A model generated the notes under the pieces. That model worked only from the letters and a program-made list of their open reading frames with translations, made no database searches and was not told the DNA's origin. A stretch of DNA of 41,352 nucleotides from contig JAFYSB010000025.1 in the NCBI GenBank assembly GCA_017546705.1, positions 1 to 41,352 on the forward strand, written 5' to 3'. The stretch comes from Paludibacteraceae bacterium. GTDB taxonomy: Bacteria; Bacteroidota; Bacteroidia; Bacteroidales; Paludibacteraceae. The position numbers were made by a program, and so were the translations under genes. Shown here piece by piece: positions 1-6,453 of the stretch; position 1 is the stretch's first letter; each line of letters starts with the position of its first letter.

Positions 1-118
1 CTTGAATTTTGCAACGATTATCTTCGATGAAGGACGATTCTACTACTAATTTGAGGTCATTAAACAAATTTTGTAGAGAAACATTTTGTCGTTTCGATTT
101 TTTGTTGTAATTTTGCAT
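1..118 (-). CDS. N-terminal fragment of a probable ISL3-family transposase (partial)
   Basis: On the minus strand an ATG at 118-116 opens a frame that stays open to the window edge. It gives 39 residues beginning MQNYNKKSKRQNVSLQNLFN and continuing DLKLVVESSFIEDNRCKIQ. A promoter box lies 45 bases upstream, at 163-170. The basic start followed by an LQNLFNDL-type helix is compatible with an ISL3 transposase N-terminus, but the fragment alone is not diagnostic. The call rests on its position just inside an end that matches the right-edge IS. It could instead be an unrelated small gene. Confidence 0.45.
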   Translation of the reverse strand, partial: MQNYNKKSKRQNVSLQNLFNDLKLVVESSFIEDNRCKIQ

Positions 119-162
119 GCGAGTTAGGATTGTCTTGTTTTTTGTTTATTTTTTTTGCACTA

Positions 163-170
163 CAAAGTTA
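163..170 (-). promoter_or_regulatory. Bacteroidota -7 box, partial left-edge gene
   Basis: Minus-strand TAACTTTG, 45 bases upstream of the ATG at 118. Confidence 0.55.
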
Positions 171-341
171 CAAAAAATACATGATAAATCCTAACTTTTT
201 TGTATTTATTTTTCAATAAAATAACTGAAAATCACACAGTTAAAGCGAACAAACAAGTGGTGTTTATAGGAGAGTTTATTCGCGCACATTGACACTTTTC
301 CTGCACGAAATTTGAATAAGAACCCGTATATCTGCTATAAA

Positions 342-385
342 TCTTAGGTGATTTATAGGTTATTCTTAGGTTATTTATAGGTGAT
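342..385. repeat. Tandem repeat, two 22-base units
   Basis: Units 342-363 and 364-385 differ at two positions (TCTTAGGT[G/T]ATTT then ATAGGT[T/G]AT). They lie between the IS end (324) and the promoter at 500. The stretch 325-500 has no gene; this repeat and an AT-rich run are all I see in it. Confidence 0.8.
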
Positions 386-475
386 TCAGCAACTTTCACT
401 ATAGGATTACTGAATAATTATACGCCTGATTATCCTCAAAATATTAAATACTCCTAACACTTTTTCCACGCAAAA

Positions 476-507
476 TTTGCACATCCACAAATTTTGTAGT
501 ACCTTTG
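476..507 (+). promoter_or_regulatory. Promoter of the structured RNA/secreted protein transcript
   Basis: The -7 box TACCTTTG lies at 500-507, with a TTTG at 476-479 about 20 bases upstream serving as the -33 element. Expected transcription start is about 511-514, exactly where the paired region begins. Confidence 0.75.
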
Positions 508-510
508 CAC

Positions 511-805
511 CGTGAACCTGCGCTGGGGATGTCTGACATCATAGGCGGAGGGTAGCAGACATAATAAAAAGCGTTTATTAGCGCTTGTTTTGGTCATCAG
601 AAATCCTGCAAAATTTCACCAGCCCAAAGCAAGAAGGCAGTAAACGCCCTTTGGGATATGTATATCCCGCCCGCAGAGCATCCTTTGTTGGATTGCTCTG
701 TTTGGTGGCATTTCATATTCGGCGTGGGCGTTCGTTGCTTATTCTTGTTGGTAGGGTCTTGCAGGAACCTCTGATGAGAGAATAAGCAAAGGTAAGGTTC
801 CACGC
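511..805 (+). ncRNA. Highly structured RNA or long 5' leader, family not recognised
   Basis: About 295 bases directly behind a promoter contain many perfect helices: 529-535 with 556-562; 569-573 with 582-586; 623-629 with 649-655, capped by 636-638 with 646-648; 653-659 with 662-668; 674-683 with 690-700 (one bulge); and 735-745 with 779-789 (11 bp). The ends close through 511-519 with 795-804 (one bulge), so the RNA folds into one closed unit. Two pairs of helices exclude each other: 653-655 can join either of two hairpins, and 800-805 can pair with 722-727 instead of the 5' end. No U-tract terminator lies between 805 and the start at 863, so it probably continues into the secreted protein gene. 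It lacks the RNase P, tmRNA and SRP signatures I know. The short frames inside it read as non-coding. Confidence 0.6.
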
Positions 806-862
806 TTTCTTTATATATTCACGGGTCGTTTGGAGCCGACTTCCCACAAATTATTTAATACG

Positions 863-1333
863 ATGAAGAATAAATTTATTCTCATTTTAGCCCTATTTTG
901 CTCTATGCAAATGATGGCGACCAACCTTGTGGTGGAAACACGCACAGGCTCTGGGTTAACCAACGATCTTGCTATCATCGGCAAATGGATGTTCGTTGGG
1001 CAAAATCTCGCCTTGCTGGATAAAGGCGGAAGCATCTTGGCTCTTGAGCCTCTTAACAACATTCGCAAGATTGTTTTTTCTCCTTCTCAACCAGACATTC
1101 CAACAGATGACAATGTAGTAGAAATGGAGTCAACATATCTTGTGTATCCTAACCCCACACAAGAAGTGCTTCATATTCAAGGAGCCACGGACACAACGCC
1201 ATTGCGTATTTATACAATGGAAGGTAAATTGGTAACTTCGGCAGAAGGGCAAGCGATTGATGTCAACTCGCTGACCAATGGTACATATCTATTGCAGATA
1301 GGTACACAAGTAGCACGATTTATCAAAGAATAA
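863..1333 (+). CDS. Small secreted protein with type IX secretion C-terminal domain
   Basis: A 156-residue protein. The start at 863 is chosen because a signal peptide (MKNKFILILALFCSMQMMA) begins there; the longer frame from 830 would put charged residues before it. Residues about 21-73 form a short domain ending in LNNIRKIVF, an arrangement common at the N-terminus of Bacteroidales secreted proteins. The last 65 residues are a type A sorting domain: YLVYPNP, then RIYTMEGKLV, then LTNGTYLLQI and a basic end. The family is exported by the Sec system and passed through the type IX translocon, with the tail removed. The mature part is too small to be an obvious enzyme; an adhesin or surface role is only a guess. 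It follows the structured RNA with no terminator between and precedes another secreted protein by 30 bases. Confidence 0.8.
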   Translation: MKNKFILILALFCSMQMMATNLVVETRTGSGLTNDLAIIGKWMFVGQNLALLDKGGSILALEPLNNIRKIVFSPSQPDIPTDDNVVEMESTYLVYPNPTQEVLHIQGATDTTPLRIYTMEGKLVTSAEGQAIDVNSLTNGTYLLQIGTQVARFIKE

Positions 1334-1363
1334 AACAATAACTAATTCAAAAAATAAACGATT

Positions 1364-2704
1364 ATGAAAAAAATGTTTCTTTTGGCATTTGTAGCCATGG
1401 TGGCTATGGGTGCTTCTGCTCAAATGAATGTTTGGGAGAATGGCGGTTTGTCCGCACAGTATGCTATTGAAAGTGTAGATAGTGTAACGTTTGGTATCAC
1501 AAGTGTCACCCCTTCTTCTGGTTCTGGTAAAGACGGTATTACTCCATTGCTAAAAATCGAGAATGACTATTGGTATATCTCCTATGACGAAGGACAAACT
1601 TGGCAACAAGAAGGCAAAGCTAAAGGTGAAAAGGGCGATAAAGGTGACAAGGGTGATACTGGTGAAAAAGGAGAAAAAGGCGACAAAGGTGATAAAGGAG
1701 ATGCGATGTTTTTAGCATTTGAGCAAGATGGTGAGTATGTTTATTTGACTTTACCAGATAGTTCAAAAGTAAAAATAGCTAAAGTACAAGACACTCCATC
1801 TGCACCGAATGAAGATGATGTTATTGAATTTAAAGATTCATATACCAAGGCACTTCTATTAAGCAAAGGGATAGATGCAAATGGAGATGGAGAGATTTCA
1901 TATGAAGAAGCTGCTAGTGTAACAGAATTGAATATCAAAAGCGATAAGAATCTTCAATCATTTAAAGAATTTCAGCATTTTACTGGGATAAAAACGTTCA
2001 GTTTTTACAACAATTCATCATTATTTGAAATTGTTCTTCCAAAGACAATAAAAACAATTCCAGAACAGGCATTTTCTCATACTTCAATATATAATATGAC
2101 TATTCCAGAGGGATGTGTAACAATAGAAAAAGATGCTTTCTCTTATTGTACCTCTTTAGTTAATATTAAGATTCCTAATTCAGTGCGCTCCATACAGCAA
2201 TCTGTATTTTATGGTACGGCCCTAAAAGAATTTATATTCCCAGAGAATTATGGCGGAGAATATGGGGTGTTCGGAGTATATGGTAGTAATGATAAGCCTG
2301 CTAAAATTTATTGGAATACCATATATTATATCGCAAATTATGCGGCAAATATAGGTAGCACATCTTATTATGGATTAGGAGCTGCTAAATCAAGTTATAC
2401 TGATTCTAGTATAAAAGAATTAGTCTTTGGAGAAAAAGTAAAATCTATTCCTGCATACCTATGCTATGGACTGATTGGATTAACGGAAATTACATTGCCT
2501 GCAACTGTAGAGGTTATCGGAAAGTCAGCTTTTGCTAAATGTACGATGGAAACTATTTATTGCAAAGCAACAACTCCTCCAATCATTGGTGAGAGTGCTT
2601 TTCCAACGACTGCCACAATATATGTACCAACAGAAGTTGTAGAAGATTATAGGGATGCTTGGAGCGATTATGAAAATAAAATTGTTGGGTATGATTTTGA
2701 GTGA
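1364..2704 (+). CDS. Secreted protein: DUF4988-like, collagen-like repeat, EF-hand-like loop, BspA leucine-rich repeats
   Basis: A 446-residue protein. A signal peptide (MKKMFLLAFVAMVAMGASAQ) is followed by a short VDSVTFG module. Residues about 57-84 (DGITPLLKIENDYWYISYD) resemble the DUF4988/BACON-neighbour module of Bacteroidales surface proteins. Residues 88-113 are a collagen-like run of about nine G-x-y triplets (GEKGDKGDKGDTGEK...), rich in E, K and D. Residues 171-182 match a calcium loop, DANGDGEISYEE. From about 190 to 440 lie BspA-type LRR_5 repeats (for example IPEQAFSHTSI, IEKDAFSYCTSL, IGKSAFAKC). There is no lipobox and no type IX tail, so anchoring is unclear. BspA repeats usually serve adhesion or binding. 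Base composition is AT-richer than the housekeeping genes, which suits an accessory gene. Confidence 0.85.
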   Translation: MKKMFLLAFVAMVAMGASAQMNVWENGGLSAQYAIESVDSVTFGITSVTPSSGSGKDGITPLLKIENDYWYISYDEGQTWQQEGKAKGEKGDKGDKGDTGEKGEKGDKGDKGDAMFLAFEQDGEYVYLTLPDSSKVKIAKVQDTPSAPNEDDVIEFKDSYTKALLLSKGIDANGDGEISYEEAASVTELNIKSDKNLQSFKEFQHFTGIKTFSFYNNSSLFEIVLPKTIKTIPEQAFSHTSIYNMTIPEGCVTIEKDAFSYCTSLVNIKIPNSVRSIQQSVFYGTALKEFIFPENYGGEYGVFGVYGSNDKPAKIYWNTIYYIANYAANIGSTSYYGLGAAKSSYTDSSIKELVFGEKVKSIPAYLCYGLIGLTEITLPATVEVIGKSAFAKCTMETIYCKATTPPIIGESAFPTTATIYVPTEVVEDYRDAWSDYENKIVGYDFE

Positions 2705-2712
2705 TAGCCATG

Positions 2713-3114
2713 ATGAAAAGAGGATATATTTATAGTGTAAAGGATTATAACAACAATCCTCACAAAATAGTCTTAATGGAAGACTATGACGGCGTAAGTG
2801 GTCGTGTCAAAGCTGTGGCTTTTACACATGATGAAAACGGTTCTTCAAAACATCCTAACAAACCTATCAAGAAAGAGTATATAGTTGGAAATGATGAAAA
2901 TGGTAATCCATACCAATTCCAATGGGAAAGTTTAGGTATTGGAAGATGTACCAGTATAATCCTTCATGGCTTTGAAAAAATAGCTATTAACATTAAACCG
3001 AGAATAATAGGAAAAGTTACAGAAGAAGGGTTAAAATGGATAGAGGAGCATGTACAAAATTATATAATTTGTGATGTTAGTATAAAGAAAGCATCCAAAC
3101 AACCTTCTAACTAA
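2713..3114 (+). CDS. Hypothetical protein, about 133 residues
   Basis: A cytoplasmic-looking protein beginning MKRGYIYSVKDYNNNPHKIV. The start could be 2710 or 2713 (adjacent ATGs), or a GTG at 2701 overlapping the previous stop; I prefer 2713. The opening R-G-x-I-Y followed by a strand with VLMEDYD faintly recalls MazF/PemK small-barrel proteins, but I see no reliable catalytic signature and no partner antitoxin. It sits directly downstream of the LRR protein, shares its AT-rich composition and is followed by a strong terminator, so the two are probably cotranscribed. Function unknown. Confidence 0.65.
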   Translation: MKRGYIYSVKDYNNNPHKIVLMEDYDGVSGRVKAVAFTHDENGSSKHPNKPIKKEYIVGNDENGNPYQFQWESLGIGRCTSIILHGFEKIAINIKPRIIGKVTEEGLKWIEEHVQNYIICDVSIKKASKQPSN

Positions 3115-3118
3115 AATA

Positions 3119-3160
3119 CTCTCACCCTGCAATCCATTGGATTTGCGGGGTGAGTTTTTC
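3119..3160 (+). terminator. Intrinsic terminator
   Basis: CTCACCC at 3121-3127 pairs with GGGTGAG at 3149-3155, with TGCAATCC/GGATTTGC inner pairing, followed by a T-rich run. It ends the secreted-protein transcript. Confidence 0.8.
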
Positions 3161-3210
3161 TTCTCTATCAATTACCAATCTTTCACTGCTCCGCCACGGA
3201 AGTGAAAGGA

Positions 3211-3243
3211 ATAGTGCGTGTATTGTGCGTGAATAGTGCGTAA
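3211..3243. repeat. Short degenerate tandem repeat (ATAGTGCGT-like, three copies)
   Basis: Three near copies of a 9-11-base unit (ATAGTGCGTG, ATTGTGCGTG, ATAGTGCGTA) lie in the gap before the kinase promoter. No function is evident. Confidence 0.55.
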
Positions 3244-3361
3244 TATACAAGAAATCCAACCTATACCAAAGGTATACTAAGGGTATACAAATGGCAGGTG
3301 CTTTTGCTATCTATATTTTCATAAATTTGGCATATTACTTGCACATATCAAAAAAAAGCAG

Positions 3362-3369
3362 TAACTTTG
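3362..3369 (+). promoter_or_regulatory. Promoter of the kinase-like gene
   Basis: -7 box TAACTTTG; expected start about 3374. The first ATG downstream is at 3396, in a different frame from the main kinase frame. Confidence 0.65.
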
Positions 3370-3395
3370 CGCCGCAATTACAAAATTAAGGTAGT

Positions 3396-3524
3396 ATGAG
3401 TGCGACCGATTACCTAAATAATGCACAAGCATGGTTAGCTCAGCAATCTCAACGAACAATCGATTATCAATGGGAGATTCAGCACCACAACCAAATGCAC
3501 AAAACCTACGAAACATCCTTGTAG
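3396..3524 (+). CDS. Probable N-terminal segment of the kinase-like protein, separated by a frameshift
   Basis: The first ATG after the promoter, at 3396, opens 42 codons: MSATDYLNNAQAWLAQQSQR, then TIDYQWEIQHHNQMHKTYETSL and TAG at 3522-3524. It reads as a coherent helical N-terminus, unlike the overlapping frame 3431-3520 (VSSAISTNNRLSMGDSAPQP...), which looks like out-of-frame translation. A -1 shift between 3422 and 3524 would join it to the downstream frame at about VGLSRFEQF. It may be a real frameshift mutation, a sequencing error or, less likely, programmed slippage, since I see no canonical slippery heptamer. Confidence 0.55.
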   Translation: MSATDYLNNAQAWLAQQSQRTIDYQWEIQHHNQMHKTYETSL

Positions 3525-4039
3525 GTCTATCTCGTTTTGAGCAGTTTCCTGTAGCAATCCAATGGGCTAGAGAAAACCATTGTGTTGTAGATATGTTTGG
3601 CGCTTTTGCAAGAGAGCGACATTTGTTGTTGTTTCAAAGTGGCAACGAAAGCGAGAATTGGATTGATCCTACAACCAATTTGGTATATAAGATGAATAAT
3701 CTTATGCATGTAGGAGGAGATATGAGCAAACTCTTTGATAGAATAGAACTCTATAATAGTCTATTTCCACATCTTGCGTTGCAGTTTGTGGGTTTGCATG
3801 TTATGAGTGATACAAATGCATATCCGATTTTTACTCAGCCATTTGTAGACAATGTACGTTTCGCAACAACGGCGGAGATTCTGGCTTATATGAAATCACG
3901 TGGATTTGAAGCGCAAGAACGTGATGGAGTATTTTCTGATGGACATTATCTCTTGAGCGATATCAAACCTAAAAATGTATTGGCATCTGAAGACGGCTTA
4001 GCCATTTTTGTTATTGATGCTGATGTTCAATTGAACTAA
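3431..4039 (+). CDS. Polyvalent-protein-type protein kinase domain (main part; frameshifted upstream)
   Basis: About 170 residues of this 202-residue frame match, from memory, the kinase-like domain found in mobile-element polyvalent proteins. Visible features are a Gly/Ser-rich stretch before WIDPTTN, a candidate ATP-binding lysine in LVYKMNN, a helix FDRIELYNSLFP, the strand PIFTQPFV, a catalytic-loop-like DIKPKNVL near the end and a terminal VIDAD in the DFG position. The protein is short, stopping just after that motif, as stand-alone family members do. The frame is open from 3422, but its first 30 residues are probably not the natural N-terminus (see 3396-3524). Substrate and role are unknown. 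Its neighbours are accessory. Confidence 0.65.
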   Translation: MVSSAISTNNRLSMGDSAPQPNAQNLRNILVGLSRFEQFPVAIQWARENHCVVDMFGAFARERHLLLFQSGNESENWIDPTTNLVYKMNNLMHVGGDMSKLFDRIELYNSLFPHLALQFVGLHVMSDTNAYPIFTQPFVDNVRFATTAEILAYMKSRGFEAQERDGVFSDGHYLLSDIKPKNVLASEDGLAIFVIDADVQLN

Positions 4040-4173
4040 TATTGTCTTTTCTTCTCTTTTTTTATCCCTTCGGCAAATGGAATGGTAAAAAATGAAAATA
4101 GGACACTGAATTTGCCCATCAAACACCTATGAACATCGCAGTGGTAATCGGATTGGTAGCCAAGTGGTATGCG

Positions 4174-4262
4174 AACTGAAAGCCAGCCAAATGTCGCCCA
4201 TAGATAAGGCACAACTAGCCCACAGATGTGCAACAATGGTCGCGAAGTGGTCGCGTAGCCCG
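4174..4262. repeat. Dispersed intergenic repeat, copy A
   Basis: 4224-4258 matches 21071-21105 over 35 bases with one difference (core GTGGTCGCGAAGTGGTCGCG-like). The preceding GAAAGCC...GCCCATAGA...CCCACAGATG resembles 21131-21169, 22588-22640 and 26205-26250. It lies between two convergent genes; 4040-4288 holds nothing else I recognise. Confidence 0.75.
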
Positions 4263-4288
4263 AAAAGAACTTGAAGAAACGCTTTTGC

Positions 4289-5902
4289 CTATTGTTTGTG
4301 TTTACCTGCCACAAGTTGGTTCCACTTTTGTTTGGCAAAGTCCCATGTGTTATTGATGAGTTGCATGCCCCAGTGCTTGCTCTCCTCTTCATTTGTTTCC
4401 TCAATATACTGAGCTGCGAGCATGGCATCATTGTCGGTAATTACCAACAATTGATCCCCAACCTCCAATTCGGAATTGCCCGTTGGTACAAAGAAATCTT
4501 CACCACGACGAACCATGATGACCAAGGTCTTATCAGGGAAAATGAGGTTTTTGAGCATATTGCCATGAGCGAGCATATCCTCTTCGACCTCAATTTCCGT
4601 AGCAGAAGATTCCACTTCCTCAGGCAGATCAATATCAAAATGCGAAAGTTTCTTGAGTTCTACAGGTGGCGTCGCTAGTTTGAGTTTCTTAGCCACAACA
4701 GAGAGCGAAGTGCCCTGCGCAATGAGCGAAACGATGGTGCAGAGGAAGACGATATTAAAAATCAAGTCCGCATGAGGCACATCGTTTGCTTCGCACATGA
4801 TGGCGAAGATGATTGGTACTGCGCCCTTTAATCCAACCCAACTGAGCATCAATTTGTCTTGGCGTTTGTATTGCTTGAAAGGCAACATACAAAGGAAGAC
4901 AGATATAGGACGCGAGATAAAAATCATCACAATGCTGATAATGAGACAAGGCAACCAAACTTCAAGACGGAAGAGCTCATGTGGGTGTACCATCAGACCC
5001 AAGACAAGGAAGATAACCAATTGACTCAGCCACGTCAGTCCATCAAAGAAACTGCGCGTTTGGCGTTTGCGAGTGAACTTGCTATTACCAATCACCAGAC
5101 CACCGATATACACGGCGAGATAGGTATTACCCTTCAAGAAATAGGTGATACTAAAGATAAAGATACATGCCGTGAGTACCATAATAGGGTAGAGCGATTC
5201 GTTGCCCAGATCCGCCTTACGCATAATGCTGACAATACCCTTACCAAAAATAAAACCTAAGACTGCCCCCATAATCAGCTGAATGACAATATCTTGCACC
5301 ACAGACAATGCTGTGACCTGATTGCCAGCTGCGGTGACGATACCTATCATGGTAGTAGTTAGGACATATGCCATCGGGTCGTTAGCACCCGACTCCAACT
5401 CCAACAGCGGGCGGAGATTATGCTTGAGTCCAATGCTATTGGTACGAAGGATAGAGAAAACGGACGCAGAGTCAGTTGAAGACATAGTGGATGCCATCAA
5501 TAGGGCAGTTGCAATGCTGACACTTGCCACAGAATGGAGCCAACCAAACACGTAATAGGTGATCACACCCGTAACAAGCATCGTGATTAGTACACCAATA
5601 GTTGCTAAGGTAAGACCAGGTACCATCACAGGGCGGATGTCCGAGAGCTTAGTGTCCAAACCACCCGAGAAAAGAATGATACATAGTGCAATCGTACCAA
5701 TGGCTTGGGCAGAACCGACATTGAGCATATAACCAACCCCATCTTCGTTGATGAGGCGACCTATGCCATCAGGACCAAACAGCATACCCACAGCCAAGAA
5801 CAATAGCAGGGCAGGTACACCAAATTTATAGCCGATTTTATCGGTGAAGATGCTCGCAAAGAAAAGCAATGAAAGAACGAGGAGAATGAGTTCGACTTGC
5901 AT
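4289..5902 (-). CDS. nhaP2: Potassium/proton antiporter, CPA1 NhaP2/CvrA type
   Basis: A 537-residue inner-membrane antiporter. About twelve hydrophobic segments fill residues 1-385, starting directly with a membrane helix (MQVELILLVLSLLFFASIF). The core exchanger motif ESGANDPMAYVLT contains the conserved acidic ND pair. The cytoplasmic tail from about 410 has an RCK_C/TrkA_C domain (LKNLIFPDKTLVIMVRRG, then GDQLLVITD) that in the family senses nucleotide or ion. Length suits the family (500-580). The expected role is K+ efflux in exchange for protons, for osmotic and pH balance. It starts 47 bases after the thioredoxin gene on the same strand with no promoter box between, so the two probably share a transcript. 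Confidence 0.88.
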   Translation of the reverse strand: MQVELILLVLSLLFFASIFTDKIGYKFGVPALLLFLAVGMLFGPDGIGRLINEDGVGYMLNVGSAQAIGTIALCIILFSGGLDTKLSDIRPVMVPGLTLATIGVLITMLVTGVITYYVFGWLHSVASVSIATALLMASTMSSTDSASVFSILRTNSIGLKHNLRPLLELESGANDPMAYVLTTTMIGIVTAAGNQVTALSVVQDIVIQLIMGAVLGFIFGKGIVSIMRKADLGNESLYPIMVLTACIFIFSITYFLKGNTYLAVYIGGLVIGNSKFTRKRQTRSFFDGLTWLSQLVIFLVLGLMVHPHELFRLEVWLPCLIISIVMIFISRPISVFLCMLPFKQYKRQDKLMLSWVGLKGAVPIIFAIMCEANDVPHADLIFNIVFLCTIVSLIAQGTSLSVVAKKLKLATPPVELKKLSHFDIDLPEEVESSATEIEVEEDMLAHGNMLKNLIFPDKTLVIMVRRGEDFFVPTGNSELEVGDQLLVITDNDAMLAAQYIEETNEEESKHWGMQLINNTWDFAKQKWNQLVAGKHKQ

Positions 5903-5949
5903 ATTTTAGATGTTAGATTTTAGACCGCTTCCGCTGTTAGATAAAACGA

Positions 5950-6381
5950 TTATTCTACGCCAAGGATTTGCTTGATGGCTTCTTGCCAGTAGTCAAGTTC
6001 ACGATAACCTTGTGCGATACGTGGGCCACCTTCCATTGGGCATAAAACGACCGTGGGGTAGCTGCGGACACCAAAGAGAGCAGCGACTTCAGGCTCCTTC
6101 TCTGCATCCAATGTATAGACATAAACTTTGCCTTCGTATTGCTTTGCCACTTGCTCCAGAATGGGGTGCAACTTTTTGCACCAACCGCACCAAGTGGTGG
6201 AGAAATCAATCAGACAAGGCTTATCGCCAATATATTTCCATTGAGGTTGCTGACCCGATGAAAGATCATAGTAGCACACCTTCTTTTTGAAATCTGCTGT
6301 GGAGAGATAGGTCAAGCCCTCTGCCATAGTTGTAAGGGCAAAAAACACCATCAAAACGGTAAAAAAGATTCTTTTTTGCAT
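5950..6381 (-). CDS. Periplasmic thioredoxin-fold protein
   Basis: A 143-residue protein with a signal peptide (MQKRIFFTVLMVFFALTTMA) and one thioredoxin domain. The redox motif WCGWCKK sits in the usual strand-helix position (DFSTTWCGWCKKLHP). The cis-proline loop reads GVRSYPTVVL. The dipeptide between the cysteines (GW) differs from classic GP and suggests an oxidoreductase with its own potential. Likely role: thiol-disulfide exchange on exported proteins. It is the first gene of a probable pair with the antiporter. Its promoter (6402-6409) faces that of aroB. Confidence 0.85.
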   Translation of the reverse strand: MQKRIFFTVLMVFFALTTMAEGLTYLSTADFKKKVCYYDLSSGQQPQWKYIGDKPCLIDFSTTWCGWCKKLHPILEQVAKQYEGKVYVYTLDAEKEPEVAALFGVRSYPTVVLCPMEGGPRIAQGYRELDYWQEAIKQILGVE

Positions 6382-6401
6382 AATTTTTCTAATTTAGGGT
6401 G

Positions 6402-6429
6402 CAAAGTTACAATTTTTTTCGTAACTTTG
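6402..6429. promoter_or_regulatory. Face-to-face divergent promoters within a 10-bp inverted repeat
   Basis: The minus-strand box TAACTTTG is at 6402-6409 (thioredoxin) and the plus-strand box TAACTTTG at 6422-6429 (aroB). The bases 6401-6410 and 6421-6430 are exact inverted copies separated by ten bases, so each promoter's upstream region overlaps the other's -7 box. Confidence 0.75.
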
Positions 6430-6453
6430 CAAACTTTTAATCAAAAAACGACA

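Larger units (their letters stand above)
1..324 (-). mobile_element. Partial ISL3-like insertion sequence, upstream end (runs off left edge)
   Basis: The 23 bases at 302-324 are an exact inverted copy of 41213-41235, where a clear ISL3-type transposase C-terminus ends. This makes 302-324 the terminal inverted repeat of the upstream end of the same element type. Read on the minus strand, the unit runs from this repeat through a promoter box (163-170) to a start codon at 118 and off the window. About 180 bases of leader between repeat and start hold no other gene I can see. Assigning 1-324 to the same IS is an inference from the shared repeat and matching orientation. Confidence 0.6.

Noticed and set aside
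529..562. Possible SRP RNA core (GGAG loop with AGCAG)
   Set aside because: The sequence lacks the conserved GGTCCGGAAGGAAGCAG-type pairing, and the surrounding helices do not fit the small SRP fold.
585..803. Reading frames of 66 and 68 codons on opposite strands
   Set aside because: Both cross the hairpins of the structured RNA, have no signal or domain features, and the region starts exactly at a promoter-predicted RNA start.
511..860. tmRNA or RNase P RNA
   Set aside because: No tRNA-like end with T-loop, no tag frame, and no RNase P signature such as GAGGAAAGTCCGG.
2713..3114. MazF/PemK toxin
   Set aside because: Only the first few residues recall the family; catalytic residues and an antitoxin gene are not evident.
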